64,000 nucleotides of DNA. Source: Alistipes sp. Marseille-P5061 (GTDB taxonomy: Bacteria; Bacteroidota; Bacteroidia; Bacteroidales; Rikenellaceae). The notes under the pieces are model-generated. The model was not told the DNA's origin. It worked only from the letters and a program-made list of their open reading frames with translations, and searched no databases. Where the stretch lies: the NCBI RefSeq assembly GCF_900290115.1, contig NZ_LT985749.1, positions 238,730 through 302,729 on the forward strand, given 5' to 3'. Made by a program: the position numbers and the translations under genes. Below, piece after piece: positions 52,431 to 60,753 of this stretch. Numbering within the stretch: the first letter of the stretch is position 1; each line of letters begins with the position of its first letter.

Positions 52431-53498
52431 CTACAACTCGGGAGTAATCTCCTCGACGTTCCACTTCAGCACCTCAACGGTAGCCGTAACGTACTTGGCC
52501 TTGATACCCGGCTGCGGGGTCAGGTTGTCGGTCGAGAACTGGATGTTGCTGATGCGGTAAATCGTACCCGGCTCGAAGTTGGTCACAGGGTCACCCGACT
52601 TGTTGAAGGTCAGCACCTCGACATACTGGTTGTTCTCCGTGATGTCGTCGGTATCGAGCACGTTGCGACGGGTAACCGTCTCGAGGTGGAGCACGATGTG
52701 CGAAGCCTCACCGGCTGCTACGGCATAGTCCCAATAGGTGTGGCCCTCGGGAACAACCTCTACAAAGTTGCCGCTGGGCGTACCGGCCGTTGCGGGCTCG
52801 AACTCGGTGCACATGTAATCCGTGAACGACGGCGTGGTCGACCAGTCGAGGTCAATCATCGTGTTGCCAGCGCCTGCGATGGTGGCGTTCTGGTAGTAGT
52901 GGTCTACATAGATGCCCTTGAGCGTGAAGCCCTTCACGTCACCGGCAACGATGGCGTCGCCCTGAGCAGGCTTCGACGAAACCTTGGCAATCTGGATGCG
53001 GGCTACGCTCGGAGCAATCTGAACCGAGGTCTTGTAGTGGTTGGCACCGGCGTCGGGGTCAAGCTCAAAGGCCGTCGTGTTCGAGCCATAGAGGATGGCG
53101 CCTGCGATGGTCTGGTTCTCGAGCGAGAAGAGCGTTCCCTCAACGGCGCTGATGTTCGCACCCTTGGTGGCCGTAATCTCGGCTACGCCCTGGGCGTTGG
53201 CTACGACGTAGAGCTTCTGAGCGCTGGTCGAAACCTCATAGGGGCCATAAGAAGCCTTGGTCGAAGCCTCGTCAAAGTCCTCAGTAATCACGCCGCTCGA
53301 CGTAGTGAAGATGAACTTCAGGTTGTTGGCAACCGGCGTATCCTCAGCGTCGGCGAAGGCACGCGTCAGAGCCGCGTTCTTCACGACAATCGAGACCTTC
53401 TTCACTTCACCCGTTCCCGGCTCGCCACCGACGCTCTCCTCGCTGGAGCAGGAAGCCATCATGGCAACAGCCATGATTCCGAATAAAATTTTCTTCAT
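52431..53498 (-). CDS. Major fimbrillin (Mfa1/FimA-like)
   Basis: 355 residues from ATG at 53498 (MKKILFGIMAVAMMASC, Cys17). The mature start is probably after Arg46: NAALTRAFADAE gives Thr45-Arg46-Ala47, the same position at which P. gingivalis FimA is cut. Two transthyretin-like domains follow: LKFIFTTSSGVI, YVVANAQGVAEI, VQIAPSVARIQIAKV, then IYRISNIQFS and VTATVEVLKWNVEEITPEL. The sequence is less GC-rich than its neighbours and smaller than the other fimbrillins, both usual for a major subunit. It is followed by a terminator hairpin. Confidence 0.83.
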   Translation of the reverse strand: MKKILFGIMAVAMMASCSSEESVGGEPGTGEVKKVSIVVKNAALTRAFADAEDTPVANNLKFIFTTSSGVITEDFDEASTKASYGPYEVSTSAQKLYVVANAQGVAEITATKGANISAVEGTLFSLENQTIAGAILYGSNTTAFELDPDAGANHYKTSVQIAPSVARIQIAKVSSKPAQGDAIVAGDVKGFTLKGIYVDHYYQNATIAGAGNTMIDLDWSTTPSFTDYMCTEFEPATAGTPSGNFVEVVPEGHTYWDYAVAAGEASHIVLHLETVTRRNVLDTDDITENNQYVEVLTFNKSGDPVTNFEPGTIYRISNIQFSTDNLTPQPGIKAKYVTATVEVLKWNVEEITPEL

Positions 53499-53623
53499 AA
53501 CTTGATAAATTAAAGGTTGTTGTAAATTATTGTTTGTTTGGTTTACTGCAGGCTTGCATCCCCCTTCGCGGCCGATAGCCGGCATGTGTTCCACACCTTT
53601 CGGCCGGGGAAGCTCAGGTCTTG

Positions 53624-54919
53624 TCAATAGTTTTCGATTTGCTTCAGATTCTCACGCACCAGCTCCGCCTCGGCGGGGTCGCCCTCGGCAAGGGCACGGG
53701 AGAACCACTCGCGCGCCTTCTCTTCCTGCTGCTGCATCATCAGGCTCACGCCGATGGCGTTGAAGGCCCGCGGGTCGGACTCCACCTCACGCAGCATCTC
53801 GCGCGCCTCGGCATAGCGGCCCTCGCGGATGAGCGCCATGGCACGGTTGATGGTGTCGGCAGCCGTATCCTCCAGCACGTCGTAGTAGACCGAAATGTAG
53901 CAGGCGTTGCGCAGCTCGGGGAAGAAGTGCTTCATCATGTAGCGGTAGGGATTGCCCGCACGCAACCCCATCAGCTGGTGGTTGCGCCCCTTCTCGGCCG
54001 GCACGTTGTCGATGATGTCGAGCACCTCGTCGCGGTACTGCATGTCGGAGGCCTCGACCTTGCGGCGCAGCCCCTCCCAGTTGATGGCGCCGTTGATGAG
54101 CTCGAAATTCTCGCGCTTCAGCTCCGGAAGCTGCTGCATCAGGTAGTCGCGCAGCGCTTCGGCACGTCCCTGGCTCAACTCGATGTTAAGCTGCAGACGA
54201 CCCTCGGGCGAGGCGTATCCCGACAGCTCGATTCGGTTCAGCCGACGGTCGGGGTCGTCGAGCACCGTATTCAGCGCCGCCATAATCTCCTCGAGCGTTG
54301 CGGCATTGTCGAAGGCGTCGACGTCGATAGAGGTGCTGGCCACCTCGTAGTGGATGACCATGTCGCGCTTCGAAAAGAGCCAGCGGCGGTTGGCCTCCTT
54401 CAACTGCGGGGCACGACGCGCCTCGAACGGCATGGCGGGGTCGGGCTCCTCGTAGACCTTCACGTCGGCCAGTTCGACCTGACGACCCAGCGGCGTGCTT
54501 TCACCGCACCCCTCGCAGCGCTGGCCTACACCGAGCGACAAATCCTTCATCCACCGCTCGTAGGGGACCGTGCAGCTGTAGACCAGCTCCTCGCCCGCCT
54601 CGACGCGGTTGGCATCGGGCGCCTCGCCGCGCTCGCCGCGGAGCAGCCGCTCCTGACGGTCGCGGAGCAGCCGGCGATGGCCGACCACCTCGGCTTCGGG
54701 CAGACGGAGCGTATCGTCGCCGTCGAACAGATAGGGCGAAAGCACCGTCTTGAAGTTGCGGGCGGGGGTCCGCTTGTCGGACTCCACCGTGAAACGTACG
54801 GTAATCTGCTGGCGGTTGCGCTCAATCCGCTGCTCGGAGAGCTCAACCCGGTTCTGGCTCCAGGCAAGCAGGGGAAGGAGCACCCATGCCGCACCGATGG
54901 CATACTTGAGCGTCTTCAT
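53624..54919 (-). CDS. DUF3868/OmpA-like periplasmic protein of the fimbrial operon
   Basis: 431 residues from ATG at 54919. Signal peptide ending LLAWSQ. Residues about 20-180 match DUF3868 (NRVELSEQRIERNRQQITVRFTVE, RLPEAEVVGHRRLLRDRQERLLRG). Then comes an OmpA-like module (RIELSGYASPEGRLQLNIELSQGRAEALRDYLM), usually peptidoglycan binding. The tail has TPR-like helices (INRAMALIREGRYAEAREMLREVE). Such proteins accompany fimbrial genes in Bacteroidota and may anchor or guide assembly. The ATG overlaps the stop of the DUF3575 gene. Confidence 0.85.
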   Translation of the reverse strand: MKTLKYAIGAAWVLLPLLAWSQNRVELSEQRIERNRQQITVRFTVESDKRTPARNFKTVLSPYLFDGDDTLRLPEAEVVGHRRLLRDRQERLLRGERGEAPDANRVEAGEELVYSCTVPYERWMKDLSLGVGQRCEGCGESTPLGRQVELADVKVYEEPDPAMPFEARRAPQLKEANRRWLFSKRDMVIHYEVASTSIDVDAFDNAATLEEIMAALNTVLDDPDRRLNRIELSGYASPEGRLQLNIELSQGRAEALRDYLMQQLPELKRENFELINGAINWEGLRRKVEASDMQYRDEVLDIIDNVPAEKGRNHQLMGLRAGNPYRYMMKHFFPELRNACYISVYYDVLEDTAADTINRAMALIREGRYAEAREMLREVESDPRAFNAIGVSLMMQQQEEKAREWFSRALAEGDPAEAELVRENLKQIENY

Positions 54920-55521
54920 CACTTAATCATGTAAATTAACGAAATGCCGAGCTTCGTCGGTCCGAAATAGTGCTTGGTGCCCGCCTCGCGGAACGGTCCG
55001 CAGGTCACGCAGTCGTAACGCTTGTAGTCGAAATAGACATACCCCACGCCGATGGTCGCCTCGAGGTTCCAGCGGCGGCCCAGAATCCAGGAATAGCCGT
55101 AGGAGATACCCACGCCGGCGCCCCAGCCCTGATAGCGGTTGTCGCCCGAGGTATTGATGAGCGGAATGTGCACCGCACTTATATTATATTCGCCGTAACC
55201 GGCATGTACGCCGAAGAAGTGTCCCTGAAAGCGTTCGCAGAGCCAGTAGCGGAACTCCGGCTTGACCAGGAAGTGCTTCACCTTGCGGTTTTTGTCGCTG
55301 TTGAGCGTCCAGGGGTTGTATCCACCCGAAATGTCGAGCGTCGTTTTCTTTCCGAGCCCGAACTCAAATCCGGCATTGGGAGTCGTCGTCGCCCAATAGA
55401 GCAAATTGGTTTTAACGGCCACCTTCTCCACGCGCGTAGAGCGCTCCGTCTGCTGGGCCTTCACCGCGTGAAGCCCGCCGCACAACACCGCAAAAAGGAA
55501 AATGGACAGAATTTTTTTCAT
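54919..55521 (-). CDS. DUF3575 outer-membrane beta-barrel-like protein
   Basis: 200 residues from ATG at 55521. Signal peptide ending HAVKAQ. Family marks are VAVKTNLLYWATTTPNAGFEFGLGKKTTLDISGGYNPW, KHFLVKPEFRYWLCERFQGHFFGVHAGY and YFDYKRYDCVTCGPF near the end. DUF3575 proteins are small outer-membrane barrels that open fimbrial operons in Bacteroidota. First gene of the operon, directly coupled to the DUF3868/OmpA gene. Confidence 0.87.
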   Translation of the reverse strand: MKKILSIFLFAVLCGGLHAVKAQQTERSTRVEKVAVKTNLLYWATTTPNAGFEFGLGKKTTLDISGGYNPWTLNSDKNRKVKHFLVKPEFRYWLCERFQGHFFGVHAGYGEYNISAVHIPLINTSGDNRYQGWGAGVGISYGYSWILGRRWNLEATIGVGYVYFDYKRYDCVTCGPFREAGTKHYFGPTKLGISLIYMIK

Positions 55522-55588
55522 ATACCCTTTTCGAAAAGTTAGCTGCCCCCGATGGAACAACGTTCTATCGGAGGTACTTTCGTGAGGA

Positions 55589-55596
55589 CAAAATTA
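55589..55596 (-). promoter_or_regulatory. Candidate -7 box of the fimbrial operon
   Basis: Minus strand TAATTTTG, about 68 bp before the DUF3575 start, in the AT-rich 187-bp gap after the AraC-type regulator gene. The -33 element is poor, which would fit activator dependence. Confidence 0.45.
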
Positions 55597-55708
55597 TAAA
55601 TCCGTTTACTCAATTCAGAGGAAAAACGACAATGATTTGGTTCCATTTTAGCAGTAAAAAGGCCAAAACGGTACCGTAAAAACAAGGTGATTCCAAAAAG
55701 ACAAAAAA

Positions 55709-56830
55709 CTACTCTCTGACAGCGACCGGAGAATGGCGGCGGACATACTCCATGGGGGTCATCTCTTCGAAGCGGGAGAAATTGCGGAAAGCCGTGGTTT
55801 TGGACCGGAAACCTACGGCTCGAAAGCCCTGCTCGAGAGACTCAACCCTGCCCAATCCGACCAGACGTTTGAACTCCCGGATGCGGTAGTAGCCGACATA
55901 CTCCTTGAAGCCGGCATACCCGGCCTCACGGATTGCCTGGGCCAGCGAAGTGCGGTTGGTATAGAGCATTGAAACGACATCGGCCAGCGTGAGTTCGGGA
56001 TTCCGCCACGGTTCGTCGTGCTGCATGTAACTCTCCAGACGCGCATAGAGCGGACTTATCGATTTGGGCTCCGGAACGGCTCCGGGCTGCACGGGGGTGT
56101 CAGCTCCCGTTTCAGAGGCGGATTCAGAGGCTGGAAGCGGCCCGCATCCGTCCGCACAATCAGCTGACAAAGAATCCGTTACAGACTCAAAAGAGGTATT
56201 TACGCCCGGGGGGGGGAATTTTTCCGCCCCGAAGCATTCGTGCACGCCGAAAAGCACCAGATAGACCAGCACACCGTCGAAAAGCAGGAAGTAGAGCTGC
56301 ACGCCGAGCTGCGAAGGCATCGAACCGTCGAGAAAGACAAAGAGGTATGCGGGAATGAACCCAAGGCACCCCACCGCATAGACCCGTGCACAGGCCGAGT
56401 GCTTCTCGACGGCTACACGACACAGAATCCGGAACGAGCGGATGGCATACCAGGGAATCGGCAGAAACATCAACAGACGCAGCCAGACGTCGGGGCGCGA
56501 AAGCACGCTCCACAGCGAAACGTCGAACTCCAATTCATGAAACTGCACCCCCGACAGACGGGCTATCAGATAGAGAAACAGCGGGAAGAGCCCTGGCAGA
56601 AGGACGCTCACCGAATTCCGGAACACGGTCCGGGGCGAGGTAAACCAGATTCGGGGCACCATGCAGAGCACCATGGTGACATATCCGCTCATGAGCGCCG
56701 GACGCAAATCGAGCGGATGCAGCACAAGGCCGAAAGCCCACAGCTTGAGCAGAAAGAAGACCGCCAGAAGCGCCATGAGCAGCGCAAGCGCCTGCATCTT
56801 CACATTCCCGCGGGCGCGAAGCCACAACAC
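55709..56830 (-). CDS. Membrane-bound AraC-family regulator, 5' end removed by an IS
   Basis: 373 codons from a GTG at 56830. Several membrane helices (about residues 12-200: LALLMALLAVFFLLKLWAFG, PGLFPLFLYLIARL, GFIPAYLFVFLDG, LYFLLFDGVLVYLVLFG) precede a linker and a C-terminal AraC HTH (LTLADVVSMLYTNRTSLAQAIREAG, FKRLVGLG, GFRSKTTAFRNFSRFEEMTPMEYVRR). The frame stays open upstream to 56889 and reads another membrane helix (VFYSIAHFVFILHLLFACV), but no ATG exists before the IS junction at 56893. The native start is therefore probably lost. A run of nine C (56216-56208) lies in the linker codons. It likely controlled the fimbrial operon that follows. Confidence 0.75.
   Translation of the reverse strand: MLWLRARGNVKMQALALLMALLAVFFLLKLWAFGLVLHPLDLRPALMSGYVTMVLCMVPRIWFTSPRTVFRNSVSVLLPGLFPLFLYLIARLSGVQFHELEFDVSLWSVLSRPDVWLRLLMFLPIPWYAIRSFRILCRVAVEKHSACARVYAVGCLGFIPAYLFVFLDGSMPSQLGVQLYFLLFDGVLVYLVLFGVHECFGAEKFPPPGVNTSFESVTDSLSADCADGCGPLPASESASETGADTPVQPGAVPEPKSISPLYARLESYMQHDEPWRNPELTLADVVSMLYTNRTSLAQAIREAGYAGFKEYVGYYRIREFKRLVGLGRVESLEQGFRAVGFRSKTTAFRNFSRFEEMTPMEYVRRHSPVAVRE
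56208..56216 (-). repeat. Nine-C homopolymer in the AraC-type gene
   Basis: Coding-strand C9 followed by GGG, encoding FPPPG in the linker between membrane and DNA-binding parts. A one-base change would shift the frame and remove the HTH domain, as the neighbouring frames reach stop codons soon after. Confidence 0.9.
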
Positions 56831-57010
56831 GCAGGCAAAAAGCAGATGCAGAATAAAGACAAAATGAGCTATGGAGTAAAATACCTCTTGAGTTCAACTT
56901 ATAAATGCAACTTTTTGGGTGCGGATAATAAGCAATAAAAACATTTATTTTTCAGAGAGGAAAGAGAGACAATGTCCCCCTTTCTCTCACTCTGAATGGA
57001 TAAAGTTTGC

Positions 57011-57018
57011 TATCTTTG
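57011..57018 (+). promoter_or_regulatory. -7 box of the transposase gene
   Basis: TATCTTTG, 36 bp before the ATG at 57054. No clear -33 TTTG at 19 bp. Confidence 0.5.
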
Positions 57019-57053
57019 CTTTAATTGTCCGTCCAAAGAAAAAAAAGTTGCAG

Positions 57054-58034
57054 ATGAGCAAACATATAACCGAGGAACAAAGGTATGCAATTTCTATGAT
57101 GTTGCAAATACCGATGAGCAAAAAAGCAATAGCGGAAGCTATCGGAGTAGATAAAAGCACTGTTTACAGGGAGATAAAGCGCAATTGCGACGCCCGAAGT
57201 GGTAGCTATAGCATGGAGCTTGCCCAGCGAAAAGCAGACAGGCGCAAGCAGCAAAAACATCGCAAGGAAGTGCTTACACCGGCAATGAGAAAACGGATAA
57301 TAAAGCTGTTGAAGAAAGGATTCAGCCCGGAGCAGATTGTCGGCAGGAGCCGCTTGGAGGGAATTGCGATGGTATCTCACGAAACGATATATCGCTGGAT
57401 TTGGGAGGATAAGCGGCGGGGTGGCAAACTGCACAAATATCTTCGCAGACAAGGTCGCAGGTATGCCAAACGTGGTTCTAAAAATGCAGGGCGAGGATTT
57501 ATCCCAGGCAGGGTGGATATTGATGAGCGTCCCGAGATAGTGGAACTGAAGGAGAGATTTGGTGATTTAGAGATAGATACAATTATTGGTAAGAACCACA
57601 AAGGTGCCATTCTTACCATTAACGACAGAGCAACAAGCAGGGTCTGGATACGCAAGTTGTCGGGAAAAGAAGCCATCCCGGTAGCTAAGATTGCAGTATG
57701 GGCACTGCGGAAAGTGAAAAACTTAATACACACAATTACGGCTGACAATGGAAAGGAGTTTGCAAAGCACGAGGAAATTGCGCAAAAATTGGAAATAAAA
57801 TTCTATTTTTGCAAACCATACCACTCATGGGAACGTGGTGCCAATGAAAACACCAACGGGCTTATCAGGCAGTATATCCCAAAGGGTAAGGACTTTAGTG
57901 AAGTAACCAACAAACAGATTAAGTGGATTGAAAATAAACTCAATAATCGACCTCGTAAAAGACTTGGATACCTCACGCCAAACGAAAAATTTAAACAAAT
58001 TATTAATCAGAATTCTGTTGCATTTGCAAGTTGA
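57054..58034 (+). CDS. IS30-family transposase
   Basis: 326 residues, full length. The N-terminal HTH is EEQRYAISMMLQIPMSKKAIAEAIGVDKSTVYREIKRN; VSHETIYRWIWED is the second IS30 signature. The DDE catalytic core has Asp175 (DLEIDTIIG), Asp231 (TADNGKEF) and Glu265 (WERGANENTNGLIRQY). All residues are present, so it looks functional. It resembles the IS4351-type elements of Bacteroides. The stop codon lies inside the right inverted repeat. Confidence 0.96.
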   Translation: MSKHITEEQRYAISMMLQIPMSKKAIAEAIGVDKSTVYREIKRNCDARSGSYSMELAQRKADRRKQQKHRKEVLTPAMRKRIIKLLKKGFSPEQIVGRSRLEGIAMVSHETIYRWIWEDKRRGGKLHKYLRRQGRRYAKRGSKNAGRGFIPGRVDIDERPEIVELKERFGDLEIDTIIGKNHKGAILTINDRATSRVWIRKLSGKEAIPVAKIAVWALRKVKNLIHTITADNGKEFAKHEEIAQKLEIKFYFCKPYHSWERGANENTNGLIRQYIPKGKDFSEVTNKQIKWIENKLNNRPRKRLGYLTPNEKFKQIINQNSVAFAS

Positions 58035-58204
58035 ATTCAGCCCTTTGCGAACATAGCCACGAAAAAGTTCCATTTCGTCCGATTTTTACCGCTCCACGCT
58101 CATCTCCCGCATCGGACAGTTCATCCCTTCAAACGATTCCGTCTTACGAATATAAGACGAACTATTCAAAAAAACAAGTTTTGGTCTGTTAAAAATCAAA
58201 AAAT

Positions 58205-58254
58205 CCCCCCCCCCCTCAATTTTTTAATACATTGATTTTCAATGTATTAAAAAA
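58205..58254. repeat. Poly-C tract beside a perfect AT-rich hairpin
   Basis: Eleven C (58205-58215), then a perfect 15-bp inverted repeat TTTTTTAATACATTG (58220-58234) and its complement (58240-58254) with a 5-base loop. The hairpin has T runs on both strands and could act as a bidirectional terminator. The remaining gap 58036-58448 is AT-rich and shows no gene. Confidence 0.8.
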
Positions 58255-58448
58255 TAATCGTCGTGACAAGAGCAAAAACGCGCCGACTTCACGTACCAAA
58301 TTTCGCCCCAAAATGAACATGGCCGGAATCGTATACATTTATCATTATTGCCATCCATTTTCTCAAAAAAAATTGTTATCTTGGAAAGTTGAAAAGGGCG
58401 TCACCCGTCCCGAAACGGCGGGCGGGGCGCTCCAAAACCGGCCGAATC

Positions 58449-58994
58449 ATGACTCCTCGTATCTTTCCACTTGCGAAACTCTGCCTGGCAGCCGTACTGC
58501 TGCTGGCTGCAACGAATTCGGGATGCATCCGTGACAACGACGACGACATCGCCGCGACGACGCTCGTCGGCGACGGTGAGCCCGCCCCGGACTTCACCGT
58601 CGAGATGCTTGACGGCACGTCGACGACCCTCTCGTCGCTGCGGGGCGAGGTTGTGCTGCTCACCTTCTGGAACACGTGGTGTCCCGAGTGCGGGCGCGAG
58701 ATGGCGGAGGTTCCGCAGGAGCTCGCCCAACGCTTCGGCGGGAGGAAGTTCCTCTTTCTGCCCGTTGCCCGCGAGGAGAGCACAGAGACGGTCGGGGCCT
58801 TTGCCTCCACGCAAGGCTATGACTTCCCCATCGGCGTCGACCCCGACGGAAGCATCTACGGCCTCTATGCCACGCGCTATGTGCCGCGCAACATCCTCAT
58901 CGACCCCGACGGCACGGTGGTAGCCAGCCGTGCGGGCTACTCGCCCGAGACGTTTGCCGAGCTGACCGCCCTCATCGAACAGCTGCTCCGGTAG
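58449..58994 (+). CDS. TlpA-like thiol-disulfide oxidoreductase lipoprotein
   Basis: 181 residues. Signal peptide with Cys26 (ATNSGC). Thioredoxin-like fold of the AhpC-TSA/redoxin type: GEPAPDFTVEMLDG, LRGEVVLLTFWNTWCPECGREM with active-site Cys78 and Cys81, YDFPIGVDPDGSIYGLYATRYVPRNILIDPDG with the cis-proline. Periplasmic or surface redox protein. Followed after 205 bp by a fimbrillin gene; any functional link is unknown. Confidence 0.88.
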   Translation: MTPRIFPLAKLCLAAVLLLAATNSGCIRDNDDDIAATTLVGDGEPAPDFTVEMLDGTSTTLSSLRGEVVLLTFWNTWCPECGREMAEVPQELAQRFGGRKFLFLPVAREESTETVGAFASTQGYDFPIGVDPDGSIYGLYATRYVPRNILIDPDGTVVASRAGYSPETFAELTALIEQLLR

Positions 58995-59161
58995 GCTGCC
59001 CCGAACAGAGCGGCTTTCGCCCGCATACCCTCAACCCCGCTTTTCCGCCCCAGCATGCGTGGATGGCGTAAAGGGGGAGCCCCCGGGCGGGCCCCACGTC
59101 TTTCACGAAGACGGCTGGGACCAGCTCCACTGCTTCCGTTGCGCTGCGGCACAGATGTTGC

Positions 59162-59194
59162 GTGAATCGGGCAAACACCTTATATCCGATTCAC
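59162..59194 (+). promoter_or_regulatory. Perfect inverted repeat at the start of the fimbrillin gene
   Basis: GTGAATCGG (59162-59170) and CCGATTCAC (59186-59194) with a 15-nt AT-rich loop, ending 5 bp before the ATG at 59200. It could hide the translation start or be an operator. Confidence 0.55.
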
Positions 59195-59199
59195 ACACC

Positions 59200-60165
59200 A
59201 TGAAAACAACTCGATTTACGGGAATGCTCTCCCTGCTTGCGGCAGCGGCGCTGCTGCTCGGCGGATGCTCCAAGACAACCATCACCATCGACGAAGGGGG
59301 CAACACCTCCTCGCAAGGCTCCTCCGGCTCGTCGGACGACGGTACCGCTGCGGCCGACAACCTCGTGGGGTTCCACGCCACGGTCGAAAGCATCAACATG
59401 ACCCGCTCGATGTCCCCCATTGCCGAGGGGACCGTCGTGCGGATATTCGCCTATCACGGCGGCACGGACGAGACCCACTCCACCTCGCCGATGGCCCGCG
59501 GCACCTATACGGCCCAGCAGGCCGGCATGCTGACGGGGCAGAGCGGCTACAAGATGTACCTGAGCAACGGCACCTTCGACTTCTACGCCGTCTCGACGAA
59601 CAACGACCTGGTGCCGCCGACCTTCCAGATGGGCACCTCGGTGGCGCTCTCCAACGGCGTGGACTACCTCTGGTGGGGGTGCGCCAACTATGAAATCGAC
59701 GGTTCGCAGGTGACCGTGCCGATTGTGCTGAACCACTCGGCCACGCAGGTATGCTTCGAAATCCAGGCCGGCACGGGGGTCGTGCTGCAATCCATCGCTT
59801 CGGCAACCATCACCGTGCCGCAGCCGGGCGCCAGCATGGACCTGACCACCGGCATCATCACCCCCGCCACGGAATACGCCACGCAGCCCGCCGCGATGGG
59901 CATCAACGGCATGAAGCTCCAATATACGATGCTGCCGCTGCAGACCACCTCGCCGATGACGCTCACGCTGACGCTCAACATGAACTACGACCCCACGCCC
60001 CACGTCTACACCGTCCAGGTTCCCGTACCCGACGGGGAGCTCCAGGCCGGAAATTCCTACCAGTATCTGGCCGTCATCGACGCCAACACGGTCACCTTCC
60101 CCTCAGTCGGCGTCACCGACTGGGTCGATGTCGACGAGACGGGCAATCCGCTCTACCCGCACTAA
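59200..60165 (+). CDS. Fimbrillin-family lipoprotein
   Basis: 321 residues, lipobox LLLGGC (Cys23), then a Ser/Gly/Asp-rich linker. Candidate maturation site Thr68-Arg69-Ser70 (ESINMTRSMSP). The fimbrillin pattern continues with VVRIFAYHGG, YKMYLSNGTFDFYAVSTNN, DYLWWGC, VPIVLNHSATQVCFEIQ, NSYQYLAVIDANTV and GVTDWVDVDETG. It is separate from the main fimbrial operon and transcribed in the opposite direction, so it may be an accessory or alternative subunit. Confidence 0.8.
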   Translation: MKTTRFTGMLSLLAAAALLLGGCSKTTITIDEGGNTSSQGSSGSSDDGTAAADNLVGFHATVESINMTRSMSPIAEGTVVRIFAYHGGTDETHSTSPMARGTYTAQQAGMLTGQSGYKMYLSNGTFDFYAVSTNNDLVPPTFQMGTSVALSNGVDYLWWGCANYEIDGSQVTVPIVLNHSATQVCFEIQAGTGVVLQSIASATITVPQPGASMDLTTGIITPATEYATQPAAMGINGMKLQYTMLPLQTTSPMTLTLTLNMNYDPTPHVYTVQVPVPDGELQAGNSYQYLAVIDANTVTFPSVGVTDWVDVDETGNPLYPH

Positions 60166-60753
60166 CCGCTGCGGAGCACCCGCCACACGACGGTCCCCTG
60201 CTTCGGCGGTCCGGACCGCCGGCACGCCGAAGCTCCGAGTGCATACCATACCGCGCCGACAGCTGCCCGGACAGGGCGGCCGTCGGCGCATTGTGCATTC
60301 CCCGCGGGCAAGCGGAGGCCGATGGGTCGCGACAAGGTGTGCAGCCGGAAGACGGTGCCGGAACTCCGAGACATCAAGCATCGGGCTGCCGGAGCGTCGA
60401 AGCGTCGAAGCGTCGGGCGTCGGGCTGTCGGGACACCGGGGCTTCTTTGGAAGATGCAAAGGTCCGGCTCTCAGGGCAATTTATTTGCATTTCTCGGGAA
60501 TATGAGCTACTTTTGCCGGGTATCGGCCGACCGTCCGCCCCCCCCCGACGGATAACCCCCTCCGATACGCCTCCGCACCTGCGCGGAGCCATCCGAACCC
60601 AATTGTTCAACCGAACGAAAACGATACGTCCGCAGTGCGTCTGCCGGCCGGAACCCGTCCCGAAGAGTCTGCTCACGGGCAGAAACGGCCGCCGCATTCT
60701 TTCCGCCTGGCGGTAAAGCGGATGCCCCGTTTTCGGGCAGAAACCGCAACCCA
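60166..60753 (+). other. Gene-free region with hairpin, short direct repeats, promoter and poly-C tract
   Basis: 588 bp. A stem-loop GCTTCGGCG...CGCCGAAGC at 60200-60233 with inner GGTCC/GGACC, lacking a T tract, follows the fimbrillin. Near 60390-60425 the unit GCGTCGAA/GCGTCGGGC is repeated in tandem. A promoter (60484-60515) and nine C (60538-60546) precede ugd. No protein gene is convincing. Confidence 0.6.
60484..60515 (+). promoter_or_regulatory. Promoter of ugd
   Basis: TTTG (60484-60487), 20 bp, TACTTTTG (60508-60515). The leader would be about 230 nt and includes the nine-C run at 60538-60546. Confidence 0.75.

Larger units (their letters stand above)
56893..58035 (+). mobile_element. 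IS30-family insertion sequence, 1143 bp
   Basis: Terminal inverted repeats TTCAACTTATAAATGCAAC (56893-56911) and, reversed, TTCAACTTGCAAATGCAAC (58035-58017), 17 of 19 identical. One transposase gene fills most of it. Base composition is much more AT-rich than the neighbouring chromosome, indicating acquisition. No matching target duplication is seen at the two outer edges. A long imperfect hairpin (56951-56997, TTCAGAG...CTCTGAA) precedes the transposase promoter. Confidence 0.88.
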
